Below, one piece after another: positions 41,213 through 53,480 of a stretch of DNA of 64,000 nucleotides. The stretch is from Chloranthus sessilifolius. Taxonomy: Eukaryota; Streptophyta; Magnoliopsida; Chloranthales; Chloranthaceae. The position numbers and the translations under genes are program-made. The notes below the pieces were generated by a model. It had not been told where the DNA came from. It searched no databases and saw nothing but the letters and a program-made list of their open reading frames with translations. Positions within the stretch are counted from its first letter, which is position 1. Each line of letters begins with the position of its first letter. The stretch is taken from NCBI GenBank assembly GCA_021018995.1, contig CM037586.1, forward strand, positions 10,023,328 to 10,087,327. Reading direction: 5' to 3'.

Positions 41213-43420
41213 ATGGGAGGAAGAATGGTAGATGGTCTGATTCGAGCTGGAGGCCATCCAATTTTGAAGCATGTTTCTCCTTTGCCTGCTGTTGGTTTAT
41301 ATCTGGTCACTTTGTGTCCTAACGGGGATCTAGATAATTCTAAATATGCTTCTCCGATGCCTACTATTGGCTTATACATAGCATTCGGCACCCTGGTATG
41401 TTTTCTCTGCATGCTTTTCGATCTCTGCTATGGATTTTATCGTAGGAGGCCATGGTTGCCTTGCAAACTGTTTTCAATGAACTCATTCACGATGACACTA
41501 TTATCGATAGCTACAAAGCTATCAGTAGATATGAATACTTCCATGCCAAGGGCAATCGAGCAGCTATCTAAGCTCACCAGTACCGCATTTTTATGCATTT
41601 CCATGGGCTTTTTAATGCCTTCGCTTGCAACCTCAAGGACTTCTGAAAGTGTAGCCAATTTAGCCTCTTTGGGCGTGCTGGTCGTAACTGTTGTTGTCAA
41701 TGTGAGTATACAGATATCTACGGGCGTTATCTTTTCTTTCATTGTGGAACATGTGATACTCTTGATTTGCATGTCAGTGTTATTGGCTCTGTTGTGCGCT
41801 TCTACTTTATATCTTAATTACATGAGTGATACAATTAGTCGTTCATATACAGAAGTAGCAAAAAACACGCCATCTGAATGTGGTTTAAAGGGCATGAGGA
41901 AACAATTGGAGCACTTTTACCCAGCTACATGTTGCCTGAACCCTCAATTCGTTTGTTGCGAAACCTCCTATTGCAGCAGTGTGGGCCTGCTTTGCTGTGT
42001 TGTTGTAGCAGTGGTAATAGAAGCTGTACTGCGATCATTAGCTTTCAAAGAATTGAGGTTCTGCAATGGAGTTTCGGACTACAAGTGGTCAGTGGGGTGG
42101 GTGATTGTCATACATATTCTTACCATCATAGTCGGTGCTTTTGTTGTTTGCTTTAGATGGCTCATCGTAGTAAGCCACAGGAGCGTAAAGCTTAATGCTT
42201 TGAAGGACCTGCTTGCCACTGAATCAGTTTTTTCGGTATCGGCAGTAATAAATTTACAACTTAATCCCTTACATTTTGGATTCTATAATAGGTTTCTAAA
42301 GAAATTATGTCAAATATTGAAATACCTTATTAAGACCTGGGTATTAATTCTGAATCTAGGAATGCTTTTAGTAAGTTTCTTTATTATTTTTTTGTGCTTA
42401 TTGGTGAAGAGATTTTTTTCCTTATTAACTCAAGCTCCAAATTGCGAAGAATCGGTGCATTCAGAAGTTGGCATATGGAGTGTGTACGATGACCTGGAGC
42501 TGGCAATATGGAAACTCGGGATTGCTCGAAAGAATATGAAGAGATTGATGGAAGCGAGTAAGAGGGACACTCCGACTCATATCATCGCCCTTTTATCTAA
42601 AACCTTTTCTCCAACACCACTACACCCTCAATCCCTCTTGAGCATCATACAACGTCGAAAACAAGATGATTTTAAAGTCACTGCGATTTCTCAAGTTTCA
42701 ATGATAGTCCTTACAAAAATCGCAACCCACTGCATACCTAATTTCCTTAGTGATCCATTAAAGGAAAGCTTAAATGAAGCTTTGGAACTCATCTCTTTTG
42801 TTGAAAATAAAATGAAAGGTGAAGGATTGGGCTATAAAGTTATGGTGTCCTCTGCAAAATATGAACGTTTTTCAGATGGGATAAATTGGAAAGCGAGGGA
42901 TATAATTGACCTTACAGATGAGAGAAACACTGGTAATTCTGCTATTCGAGAGGTTCAAGAAGGTAGCCTAGACCGTGCCCTTTTGTTCATTGAGAAGGTA
43001 CGGGACTCGAGTGAAAATGGGAGAATTCAATTTGAAATTTGCGACTCGATTTTAGAAAATAGGAATGTGTATGAATCAATCACCGAACTATATGAACATA
43101 TCGAGCAAGCGTTTATAGATATACTGCGTTTGTTTCTGAATGATCTCCCTATCGCCATATTTAGGGAGTACTCTGAGACTACCATTGAAGAGGCTGAAGC
43201 GAGAGTGGGAAGAGCCATTAAATTCATGTGCATGCTTGAGTTACTTGAAGATAAAGTTACGCTATCATCATGGCCTGATCACCTTGATATCAACAAGAGA
43301 AACCCACCAAGCACTGCTCTTCCTATTACTGCAACCGAGAACACTGTGGATAAGAATCCTCTTCCTCTTCCTCTAGAAGATGCAATGAGCCAAGAAATAC
43401 AATCTGCAAATCCTGTATGA
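41213..43420 (+). CDS. Multi-pass membrane protein of an uncharacterised plant family
   Basis: An uninterrupted frame of 735 codons ending in TGA. The first half holds about seven or eight hydrophobic segments: residues about 51-73, 120-138, 146-170, 173-201, 256-276, 292-320 and 370-400, plus a weaker one near 91-103. The second half (about 401-735) is soluble, charged and helix-rich, with no catalytic motif I recognise. Similar predicted proteins of unknown function, often starting MPTIGLYxA and containing MGxxMPSLxxM-like text, occur in several plants; I do not know an assigned role. The family-like start is Met49 (41357), in MPTIGLYIAFGTLVC; the extra 48 residues at the front hold a weak duplicate (SPLPAVGLYLV at 22-32 versus SPMPTIGLYIA at 47-57), so I suspect translation begins at Met49. 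The frame may be a single exon; GTAAGTACC just past the stop (about 43431) could be a donor in the 3' UTR. Its open frame contrasts with the decayed paralogue 8 kb upstream. Confidence 0.75.
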   Translation: MGGRMVDGLIRAGGHPILKHVSPLPAVGLYLVTLCPNGDLDNSKYASPMPTIGLYIAFGTLVCFLCMLFDLCYGFYRRRPWLPCKLFSMNSFTMTLLSIATKLSVDMNTSMPRAIEQLSKLTSTAFLCISMGFLMPSLATSRTSESVANLASLGVLVVTVVVNVSIQISTGVIFSFIVEHVILLICMSVLLALLCASTLYLNYMSDTISRSYTEVAKNTPSECGLKGMRKQLEHFYPATCCLNPQFVCCETSYCSSVGLLCCVVVAVVIEAVLRSLAFKELRFCNGVSDYKWSVGWVIVIHILTIIVGAFVVCFRWLIVVSHRSVKLNALKDLLATESVFSVSAVINLQLNPLHFGFYNRFLKKLCQILKYLIKTWVLILNLGMLLVSFFIIFLCLLVKRFFSLLTQAPNCEESVHSEVGIWSVYDDLELAIWKLGIARKNMKRLMEASKRDTPTHIIALLSKTFSPTPLHPQSLLSIIQRRKQDDFKVTAISQVSMIVLTKIATHCIPNFLSDPLKESLNEALELISFVENKMKGEGLGYKVMVSSAKYERFSDGINWKARDIIDLTDERNTGNSAIREVQEGSLDRALLFIEKVRDSSENGRIQFEICDSILENRNVYESITELYEHIEQAFIDILRLFLNDLPIAIFREYSETTIEEAEARVGRAIKFMCMLELLEDKVTLSSWPDHLDINKRNPPSTALPITATENTVDKNPLPLPLEDAMSQEIQSANPV

Positions 43421-44480
43421 ACAGAGTGTTGTAAGTACCGCTAATCTTTATATTATTTTATTTCTCGTGAGTGCTTGTAAAATTCCTACGCCAAATATTG
43501 GTTTTATGTGATGTTTCTCCACAAAATACTGAAGATCAATATGAAATGTGAGCACTATCAAAGACTCTAAAATAGAAAACCTTAGCCATCACTGCTTCCT
43601 CTTCTTCTCAATCAACCTTTCCCCAAAACTCCCTCTAATCTTCTCCAAACTTTTGTGTGTTCTTCTACAATAAATATCACAATAATTATCACGACCTGTT
43701 TCTTACAACAAGATCAAGGAACGAGGAAGGAGAAGACGAAAGCTTGGGCGAAACACGCGTTGGGGCATCGATCTTTTCAACCTACTCGCCGTAGATCGGC
43801 CGTTCACGCTTCAAGAGGTGGGTGCCCTTCAATCCACTTTGTACTTCTCAGATCCCGTCGCATAGGGTGCGTTCGATCGCGCATCGACAGGCTAAATAAA
43901 ATGAACCCGTGTATTTATTTTTATATAAAAACTTCTTTTAAAAAAAATGGAATCGCTAACCCTAGCTATAATTGTATTTTAATTACTTTTCTGTATTTTT
44001 AGATCTTATTTTCGTAATCCTAGAAAGTATAGAAATTCCAAAACTGATCGATCGATTCCAAGTTGTAATCAATCAATTCTGTCGAGCAAAAAGTTATATT
44101 TTCATTCTAGACCGAATTGTTATATCTATTCTTTTTATTAAATTCAATCGATCGATTCCAAAATTGATCGATCGATCCTTGTTCGAACAGACTTTTCAAC
44201 TTTACTTTTAAATTAGATCGATCGATTCCAAAACAGATCGATCTACTTTAAAAATTTCTATACTAATGCTTCCTTTGATTTCAATCCAGTGTATGCCTTC
44301 TTTATGCTCTTTTGTACACCCGAGTTGAGATTCGACATTGGATTCGAATTTCAGAATCGATTCGAGGTCTAGCATCCTGAATATAGATATCTTTTGATGG
44401 AGTATCAAGTACTCTATCCCTGATGTATCATGACCAAAAATATTAACGGCCTTGATAGATCTAAACTTTAAACCTTTATA
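43421..44480. repeat. LTR-like DNA with GATCGATCGATTCC repeats
   Basis: After the gene's probable 3' UTR, a stretch near 43690-43880 (ATCACGACCTGTTTCTTAC, CGATCGCGCATCGACAGG) has retroelement texture. At 44046-44250 GATCGATCGATTCCAA or close variants occur four times with AT-rich spacers of about 60-110 bp. I see no gene; the open frames here are short and unassignable. Confidence 0.4.
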
Positions 44481-47400
44481 CATTTTTCGTGTAATGGTAT
44501 GACTTATATATATATCTACGTGTGTATGTATAATGTAACTTTACACTCAAAATAAGAGGGCAATTTCTACCACCTGTATGTTATACGAGTTAAGGATATG
44601 TTATATCATTTACGCGTGAGTGAAATCATGCCTATGTTTGGGCGTGGTGATTCACTGAGATGATATCGAAGCGGGGATCACAGGTATTCGCATGCCTCAT
44701 AACTCATGGTGGTATGAGACATTATGACGAGTGTGGTGAGTATGAATTTAGTGTAACCTCGTAGACAGTAACATATGCAGTGACCCTATCACCCTCGAGT
44801 TTTAATATGATAGGATAAGATAAGAGTTAAGATATGCGGTTTGACCCTTGGGCCTTAGTTATGGTGAAGTTTCTTTTACGATCACGTGTAAGTCAGAATG
44901 TAAGCATTCATGTACAGATATAACACCTTTATTGTAGTATGGGATGTCACACGAAATACATCCTAGTTACTAAGAAACCTGTTCCTTGAAAAGCGTAGTT
45001 TAGTAAAGTTATCGCACTATAGCTCATCCTTGATGTAATATAAGATTATGATAAGTATGAGTAAGTAAGGCAAGATAAAATATGAGTATGATAATAAGAT
45101 ATCGTTCTGTAGGCCAGCATAAGACTAAGAACTTAAGTCTGTATGTGTCATTCCTTGCGTAACCACCGTAAGGGCCACAACTTCTTCTATCAAAATGGGT
45201 CTATGGGACGACAGTATGATATGAGTATGTTATGGAGGTTGTGTATGATATGAGTATGTTATGGAGGTTGTGTATGATATGAGTATGTTATGAATGACAT
45301 TATATTATGGTGGTAAGCTACTATGGTGACTCTCACATGGTAGGCTCGAGCATCGACTCTAGCACAAGTCATATTAAGATTTTTGAGTATGTAGGAACAC
45401 TCATGTGATGTTCAAATGTATGTGTCATTGTAATAATAAGATATATTATGTTTATAAGGTATGATGAGATATGTTAGGATATGAGTGTGTTTAGATCATG
45501 ATCTTATATTTACGCTATGATATGAATATTATGATATAGATGTACGACTTTGTCATTCTCTCTTTCAGTTATATTACTATTACTATTATTATCACTCACG
45601 AGATGCACCCACAATGCACTGGAGAAGTGGAAGGTGGATTGCTGGTGTATCCACTAAGTTGCATGTTGTTTAGCAACTTAGCCCTTGTAGCATTTATTAT
45701 TTCAAGTGACTATATCGATGAAGTAGACACCGACTATCTAGATCCTGCTGAAGTTGACTTCGTTGACCCCGTGGACACAGAGTACTAGGAGCCTTGAGAG
45801 GGCGACGATGTAAAACACCAGGAGTGTGCGTGTCCGGCACAACGATCGTTGTCGCCATAGGCTTTTAATTACTATTTGAATAAATTGTGTGAATCAGATT
45901 AAGGTTTGAAGTTTTGATTGGACCTTTAGTGCAAAGACCGTACACCGACTCGCGGTGTGTCGCCTAACACCGAAACCAAGCCTAAGTTAAGTGGATGGAA
46001 CTTAGAAAATAAATATCCAATATATTTTGGTTGGGTTTTTAGGTTATAAGAGAGAGGCGTGGGTTGCTTGAAGGCTAAGCTCAGCCTTTTGGAATTTGAA
46101 AGAGAGAGAAAATGAGAGCTTCTTACCGTGGAACCTTGTGAGATTTGAATCGCGTAATTGCCGCAAACTCCGCACTCTTCGTGTTTCACACCGATCATTG
46201 TTTAAGCTCCGCCATTGTGAATCTCGGCCATTTGAAACCTTTGAGTTTAGAACTAGTGTGAGCCAATCTCTTGTGCTCGTCTTTAACGATTTGGAAAGGT
46301 TAAGATCGACGCGTGGGAATAGATGAAGTCACCTTGCGCTAATGAAATCAATCGTAGTGGGAATCGCTATTGAAATCCGAAGGTTTCATTATGAAACCCC
46401 TTTTTGAGCACCACTTCTCAAACCGTGAAATCGATCGGTGAAAGGTACGATCTTGTTGATATTAATGGTCTGGATTAATAGATTAACGGTTTAGTGTATT
46501 TGCTTGAAATGTGTGTGAAAAGTTTGGGCGAAAAATGGCGAGAAATCGTGATGAAAAGGGGTTTCCAAAACCAAGAGAATTCGAAGTCTCTGTAACTCGG
46601 GCGCCCGAGGAGCCTTCAGAAAGGCTCCTAAGAGTTTCTTATGCTTGAGAAATAAAGTTCAGTGAACCTACGTGTCTCGCACGCCCGAGCTTAAATGCAC
46701 GCTCGTGTGAGGTGCTCGTGTGCCTGACAGCAGTACACTAAAATCCAATCGCTCGCTTGAGCTGGATGACGTCTCTGTGTCTCGCGCGCCCAGGCATTAA
46801 ACCTCGCTCACGTGAGTGGCTTTCTGAAGGGTGAGTTAAGGCTCGCACCCACGAGAATTATGGCTCTAGTGAAGCCTCTGTGTCTCGCGCACCCGAGGTC
46901 CGTGAGCTCGCGTGCCCGACCCTGTACCTCGCTCGCGAGAGAAACAAAGTTTGTATCTGTTTGGCTTATTTTCTGATTTTCTGTTTGAATCTCTTACTTG
47001 TATGTTACCAGACCTTTAATATATGGTCATTAATTATCTTAGGTTATGTTGTGAGCACCGTTACCGTCTGATTTGGTATTTTGCTTCGATTTGCATGAAA
47101 TCGTACTGAGGTAGGAGAATCTCAAATTCACTTACATTCTATTTTAATTCACATGGATAGTTTGCGTTTTATTTGAATATCGGTAAATATAGATCCTTTC
47201 TTTCAAATATGAACTTCGAAACTATGCATATGACATTTGAACCCTGCATTTGAAAACTTGAGTATGATTAAGAATTTGAATCCGAACTAAGAACTCTGAA
47301 TTCTGAATCTGCTCTGAATCCGAACTCTGAAATATGCATTACAATCTGCATATGAATTATGTATTAGAATCTGTATGTGATTTATGATTCACCTAAACGA

Positions 47401-48614
47401 CCCCTCAATTCCTGAACAATATCCTGGCACAAGTTACCCTCATAACGCAGGGGCTTGTTGCACTCCTGAAAATGGTTCATGAACGACGATGGTAGGTAGG
47501 GGTTCCCATCGGTATTATTCTTACTCTCATGATATCTTAATTTGGGAGATAAATGAAGTATAGATTTTAAGTCATAAAATTGATAAGCTTTGCATACATG
47601 AATCAAGAAACAATGAGCATCTGAATTCTTTATCTGCTTTGAATCTGTTTTGGAAAACGTAGAATATGAACTTACATCTGACTCGCGTACTTGAAATTCA
47701 ATCATTTTTGCATACTTGCTTTGGACATAAGATACTATGAATTATGTTTTGAAAACTATGTTAATTGATATACAATGTATTTGATGAGTTTCTTCTACTG
47801 AGCTTAGATGGTTAGCTCACTCCGACTATACGTCACCGGTACTGATTCAAAAGTAGCGGCTCGGGGCTACGAGAGCGATCCAGACTACGTTCTTGAGGAA
47901 GAGTCTAAGATTCCTCCTAAGGAATTCTTCCCTGTTTAGGATCCTGCTTGAATTGTTGCACTTTTTGAGAGTTTAGACTTGGGCTTGGTACACCTGGCCT
48001 GTTTTGTTTAATGTTTTAAATCTTGTAAGATATATGTTATTTTTTTTGTGAACCATGTTTTGGTGATGGTCGACCATCACCGGTGGTTCTTTTATGTTCT
48101 TTTGCTCATGATTTTACCTGGGGTTAGAACCGTTATTTTGTTCCACTTTCTTTATAGAAATGAAACTTTCTTGTGTTTTTACTCTGATGCTTGTTTGTGT
48201 TACGCCCGACTTATCATTAAATCGATAGGTTGGCGAGTCGGCCTCTCCGATACTCTAGGATTGGAAAAGTCAAGTCGTCAGAAGGAGGATCTTGGTGTTG
48301 ATTTTGTTCCGAGCGCCGATTATTGATGACACTAGATTTTGTATTGAGATTGGTTATCTCGTTTAGACATATTTATTTTTATTTCAGATCTTATAATTTA
48401 TTGTTGGACATTTATTATTTATCTTATTCATAGACATTTATTTATTCCCGCCATGATTGTCATCAGTTATTAATGGCTTTCACGGATCTCGTGGAACCAT
48501 AATTGCTTGAGAACTTTGATTATGTATATATCCGTTTAGCGTATCTGGGATGCATGCAGATCATAACACTAAATTCTAGGCCCTTGGGATGGGGTAAAAT
48601 TTCGGGTCGTGACA
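44481..48614. mobile_element. LTR-retrotransposon-derived DNA, probably Del/Tekay-type LTR sequence
   Basis: The right edge TTTCGGGTCGTGACA (48600-48614) is a typical end of Del/Tekay-like plant LTRs, and internal phrases such as CTCGCGCGCCC, CTCGCTCGCGAGAG and GCGTGTCCGGCACAACGATC fit that class. There may be two LTR-derived segments joined near 45.9 kb. The matching left end (expected TGTCACGACCC) was not found intact; the nearest is TATCACGACCTG at 43687. No polyprotein domain is readable. Fossil; boundaries approximate. Confidence 0.45.
45214..45291. repeat. 29-bp unit repeated three times
   Basis: GTATGATATGAGTATGTTAT followed by GGAGGTTGT repeats at 45214, 45243 and 45272, the third partial. 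The first two are identical. It lies in a wider stretch rich in TATGA/GAGTATG words. Confidence 0.88.
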
Positions 48615-49678
48615 ATATCGACTGAGGATCGATTGGATTGCTCCTGATCGGCCGAGGTTAAACGACATTTAAGTTGGATCGCTGATTGACCGATACAAAG
48701 AGTTTGGATATCAGATATAAATTTTAGGGCACTTTAGCAAAACATGATTGAAGTGGGAAAGTTTTGGCCTATTATATTGGTTAATAAAGTATTGAGGAAA
48801 TAGGATTGCACTGATTTCTAGGGCTTAAAGTTTTGAAAGATTTAACAGATTAAAATCGTGTGAGATATCATGTATATATGAAATGTTAATGCTGCCCTTT
48901 CTTTTAACCATGAGTTATCTTTTAGAACCCGGAAACGTCGACTTCTTCTCTGATGAATAAGCTCCAGCGTCAATGCAATCAGCCTGTTTATGCTCTGCCA
49001 TCGATGAAATCGGCTTCTTCACCGTCAATGAAAATGACTTCTTCTCCCGCGAATAAGCTCCAGCATCGATGAAGTCGACTTCTACTTTGATGAAAAAATC
49101 AGCTTCTTCTCCGGCAAATAAGGTCTGATGTCAATGAAATGGACTTCTTCTCCAGTGATTAAGCTCCGACGTCGATGAAAGTGACTTTTTCTCCATCGAT
49201 GAAATCCGCTTCTCTGGTGAATAAGCTCTGGCTTCGATGGAATTCGAAACCCATGACTGAAAGCAATCCTTCAAAGATGACTTGTCCTCGACCCACAATC
49301 TCTCTCCCGCCATGCTTGAAGCCATGGCGTCTCCAGTTGTTGTCGTGCCTTGCCAGAGGCGAAGACGAAGGTGGTTTTGTGCCCATAGATCAAATGGGCA
49401 TTTTGGGTATTTCACCTCAAAGTGAAATATGCATTTCATGTTTTCCTAAGGTCTTGAAAAATGTGGAATCTTGATTCCCTAAAACTTTTTGGTGTAGTAT
49501 AATAGCCAAAAAATTTTTGGTCCCAATCCCTCCACTACAATTAATCCTAAATTTTAAAGTAAAAGGAAATGACTCAAATCTTATTGTTATAATTTCCTAA
49601 TGATAGGTTGGGGATTAAACCTAAGACCATTAGGTTTAGTGCCATTTTTTCCCTTAAAAATCTTTACATTATGGTCTT
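48615..49678. repeat. Minisatellite-bearing interval before the gypsy element
   Basis: From about 48938 to 49245 diverged units of roughly 30 and 60 bp repeat, mixing GACTTCTTCTCC, GATGAATAAGCTCC and GTCAATGAAAT/TCGATGAAATC. The 99-codon frame starting inside it (49175-49474, plus) and its minus-strand shadows have no recognisable domain. The remaining interval is plain AT-rich DNA. Confidence 0.6.
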
Positions 49679-52174
49679 TGTAGACACCCCCATTTTGCCC
49701 TCTCAGAATATACAATTTTGTTCAGTCAACCTTTGACCTCATAACCCTAATGGGGGAACCATGCACTGAAACAATAGTATATGGCTGAACACAGGCTGAA
49801 ATAATAGCTCTATGGCTCAGATCCCCACATAGGGAGACTATACTGAAATAATAGTATATAGTAGAAATATAGACTGAAACAATAGTCTGACATTTCAGAC
49901 CCGGTCCGGACCCGGACAACCTCGAATTAAGTGCCTATAACCAAGCGCTCAATTCGATTGCATGCCGGATCACACACGCGCAATCAGTCCCTTCTCAGAC
50001 TAGACTCCCTTCCCCATACCACCTCGAGACTCGATCACGCGCCTGACACCAGACACGCGATCGGTTTGAGCGCCCCATCACCGACGCGCAATTGGCCTAC
50101 TCCTGGCCTAGCCTCATCGTCCTGGATCCCTAAGTTTCCTCGATTAAACCCTACAGGAGTGGCGCTTAATTGGATTATGCACCATAAAATGGGCGTGCAA
50201 TTAGTTCTAACATTATTAGGACTAGGAAACTCGCTGAGAAGTCGAGAGGCCACTCGATTGCTGGCCGAAATCGCTGCATTATAAACGCTTGGAAAAGGGA
50301 GCATAATTGAAGAAAAACCTATAAAAGATTTTTTTTATTTTCAACCGAGGAGAGGCTGACAATTTTTGAGAGAGAACGGATTTTTTTTTAGATTCCGAAA
50401 TCAGAGACCTCTGAGGACAAACCCATAGAGCAACCTAGTCATGATTTCGAGATTCAAGCTTCGAATCTTCGAAATTTCTCTCCGCAGCCCCAACCCTAGG
50501 TAAAAATCTTAGTTTTAGACCTAAGATTTTTTTTTCATTTAGTTTTAATTATAGATTTTAATTTTCAGCCCGAGACCATAGCACCCTTTTTTTTTTTCTC
50601 AGATCACAAATATTTTATATCTGGTTCTAATTCTTCGAATTTAGAACCAGTCCTTAATCCGATAGTCTAATTTACCGACCCTAGGCTTTAATTCCGTTCT
50701 AAAATCTTAATCTCCGGTCCTATCATTAATTTTTGGTTCTAGGTCTTAGACTCTAAAACCAGTCCTTAATCATACGGTCTATTTTTTTTATTTCGGATCC
50801 GAATTCAGTCCTAAAATTTTAAATTATGATTTTAATTTCTTATTTTAATACCTCTAAAAATCTTAAATATTAATTTCAGTTTTTATAATTCTAGTTCATA
50901 ATTTAATTCATAATTATTATTCCGAAATCGACTCTGAAAAATCCAAAAATACTATTTTATCATTATGAATCCAATTTATCTTCAATCTCAGCCACCTGAT
51001 TTGCCCAAGGGAGCTTACAGAGGGTGCTCGAAAACGAAGCCAATCCTCCTTAGCATAGCAGGCTCAAAACCTCTTTTTTTCCTAGAATTTTAGAATTAAT
51101 TAATTGCTTTTCTTATCTTTTTAGTATAATTAACTAGTAGATTTATTTATTTCGGCATAGTTAATTAATTAAGTTAATTTGGTTTTAGTATGATTGATTA
51201 ATTTCTTTAAATCAGAATTTAATCGGTTAACATCTTGCTTTAATTAGAATTTAGTATGATTAATTCATTGCTTTAATAAGGTTTTTAGTATAGTTAATTC
51301 ATTGCTTTAATTAGAATTTTAATAAAATTAATTTATTTATTTTAATTAGATTTTTAATAAAATCAGTCTATTTGTTTTAATTAGAGTTTAATAAAATTAA
51401 TTCCTTTGCTTAAATTAGAGTTTTAGTAAAATTAGTTTTCTATTTCAATTAGAATTCTAGTAAGACTGCTATGCTTGATTTAATTAGAATTCCAATACAA
51501 CTAGCATACATGCTCAATTTGAATTCTAGTATAATTAGCATGCTCAAATTAATTAGAGTTTCACCAGAACTACTACATGTGCACTCCTAGTATGATTAGG
51601 AAACCTAATCACAATTAGACTTCTAATGAGATTAGGAAACTAAAATTAATTAGACTTCTAATGGGATTAGGAGACTAAAATTAATTGGACTTCTAGTAGT
51701 ATTAGGACACTTAATTAATTAGACTTTCAATAAGAATACAAATAGTAAAAATTAATTAGACTCCTAATACAACTAGAATATTAAATTAAATAAACCATAA
51801 TAAATTTCCACATAACTAAATTCACAAGAGAATCAGGGAAGTCTAAACTGACTAGAACTATAACAATAAAGGGAAGAAAAGAGAAATTAAACTATCTAAA
51901 TTATAAGAAAAGACGTAGTTGCTGACATTTGCAGACGGACGATTCAGTATAGAAGTAACCCATACCCATACCCGCTCTCAAGCATGATTATTGACGGGTT
52001 GCAGCGTCGATAAATATCTGCAGCTGGAGATCGCAACAAATTGGGAACCTTCCTAGAAAACTCTTTTATTTTACCTCCACTATTTCAAACGCCGCATCAC
52101 TAGAGTCCACTTGGACAGAATTGGAGCTACTGATTCAACGGGGACTGAGAGGAACCTAGAAATAGTGCACACTA
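49679..52174 (+). repeat. 5' LTR of the Tat-lineage element
   Basis: Starts TGTAGACACCCCCATTTTG. The end, AAATAGTGCACACTA, is placed by comparison with the inverted solo LTR at 58802-61404, whose corresponding end is AAAAAGCGCGCACCA. Inside are repeated ACTGAAAxAATAGT phrases near 49765-49890, several TTAATTAGxxTTCTAATxxGA-type repeats (51200-51780), and the shared block GCAGCGTCGATAAATATCTG (about 52003-52022). A GC-richer region at 49930-50290 is rich in GCGC and CGATC words. Confidence 0.78.
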
Positions 52175-52260
52175 ATAAACTAGCGATCGCGATGGGACAC
52201 TTTTGCAAACTCTTTTTCTAGATAGTTAGTTTTCACCTGATCTCCCTATTTTTCTTTCCA
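52175..52260 (+). other. Primer-binding region of the Tat-lineage element
   Basis: Just past the LTR the sequence CTAGCGATCGCGATGGG occupies the place where plant gypsy elements have a tRNA primer site. I cannot assign the tRNA with confidence. Confidence 0.35.
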
Positions 52261-52280
52261 TTGTGTCATTTAGATTCTTT

Positions 52281-52322
<42 letters not shown>

Positions 52323-53480
52323 TCTTTGTCAAAGACTTGAGATGTCTGGTATACGAAGAGTGAGTTTAGGAGACCCACCATTGTGGGGATATCATGACAA
52401 CCCCACGTACGAAGAAGAACCATTTCACAATTTCAGCCCACAACAACCTGAGATTAACATGGCCGACGAGCAAGAAAATACCTTCTCCACCCCACACACC
52501 GATAATAATCATAATGGGAGAGATGGTAACATCGGACAAAACCTCACCGCTCAACAGATTGTAGAACTTAGTATTCAAAGAATACAAAGAGGAGATGACG
52601 ACTCCAAGGAATTGCTTCGATGGTTGGCCTCCAGATGGAGAAAACTCGCTGCTACGACCGGCACCTCAATGAAAGAGAAAGATTCGATAGACATTATCAT
52701 CGATAATACTAGAAAACCGTTAAAGAGCGCACTTATCATAAGTGATTGTCCCGACTTCACTGCACTCCACTCTCGGGCATCCCGACTAGCGCAACACATT
52801 AAAGGCGGATACCTTGCTCTATCCATAGTCACATCGAAAGTGGGCTCTCCCAGTGAATCAAAATCGAAAAATAATACGAAAGTCATAGGAATCGAACAGG
52901 TCAATACCATTGTTAATCAAGGACAAAACTCTGGGAACAAAAATTTCCACCTACGAAACTTCAGGCAAAATCAAAATCAGCAACGATACACGAACCAAAA
53001 CCAAGGCATTAATCAGTAAAGATATGCAAACCAAAACCAAGGCCATAACCAGAATTAGGGCCAGTATTAGAATAGAACTCAATATCCCAATACCTACGAG
53101 AATCAAAACACGACGTAGAATCGACCGGTCCACGGGCCGAATTACAATAGTGTGCCCCCACCGCAGAACTTTAACCCAACTAGAGGCCCCTACCAACTGA
53201 GGCGGGAACACTATCCCTCTTTACCTGATATGATTACCAACATTTTTCGTCTCCTTAATACTCAAAATCTCCTCCGATTCTCGTAGGAAAAACCTCGCCC
53301 ATGGTTAACAAATCTAGACTATGATAAATACTGTGCCTTTTATCGATATGCGGGACACAACCTAGAAGACTGTTGGGTCCTTAGGGACGTAATCTATGAT
53401 ATAAATGACCGCAGTCAGATCAATTGGGAAGCGCTTAGGAACCCTAACCCTAATAGTAACCAACCCCAATAAAATTTAGG
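52261..53480 (+). pseudogene. Gag region of the Tat-lineage element
   Basis: A readable stretch at 52261-53019 includes GDPPLWGYHDNPTYEEEP and ELLRWLASRWRKLAATTG, followed by Asn/Gln-rich sequence (QNQNQ type) and, near 53330-53430, a knuckle-like segment of the kind that closes gag in this lineage. It would be the capsid precursor. Fossil; broken. Confidence 0.65.

Noticed and set aside
41437-41772. 111-codon minus-strand frame inside the membrane-protein gene
   Set aside because: It is the antisense shadow of the 735-codon frame.
48048-48326. 92-codon frame as a membrane peptide gene
   Set aside because: It lies within LTR-derived DNA just before its GGGTCGTGACA end and has no family match that I can recognise.
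49931-50304. Open frames on both strands in a GC-richer stretch
   Set aside because: They lie within the Tat-family LTR; the GC-rich stretch keeps frames open by chance.
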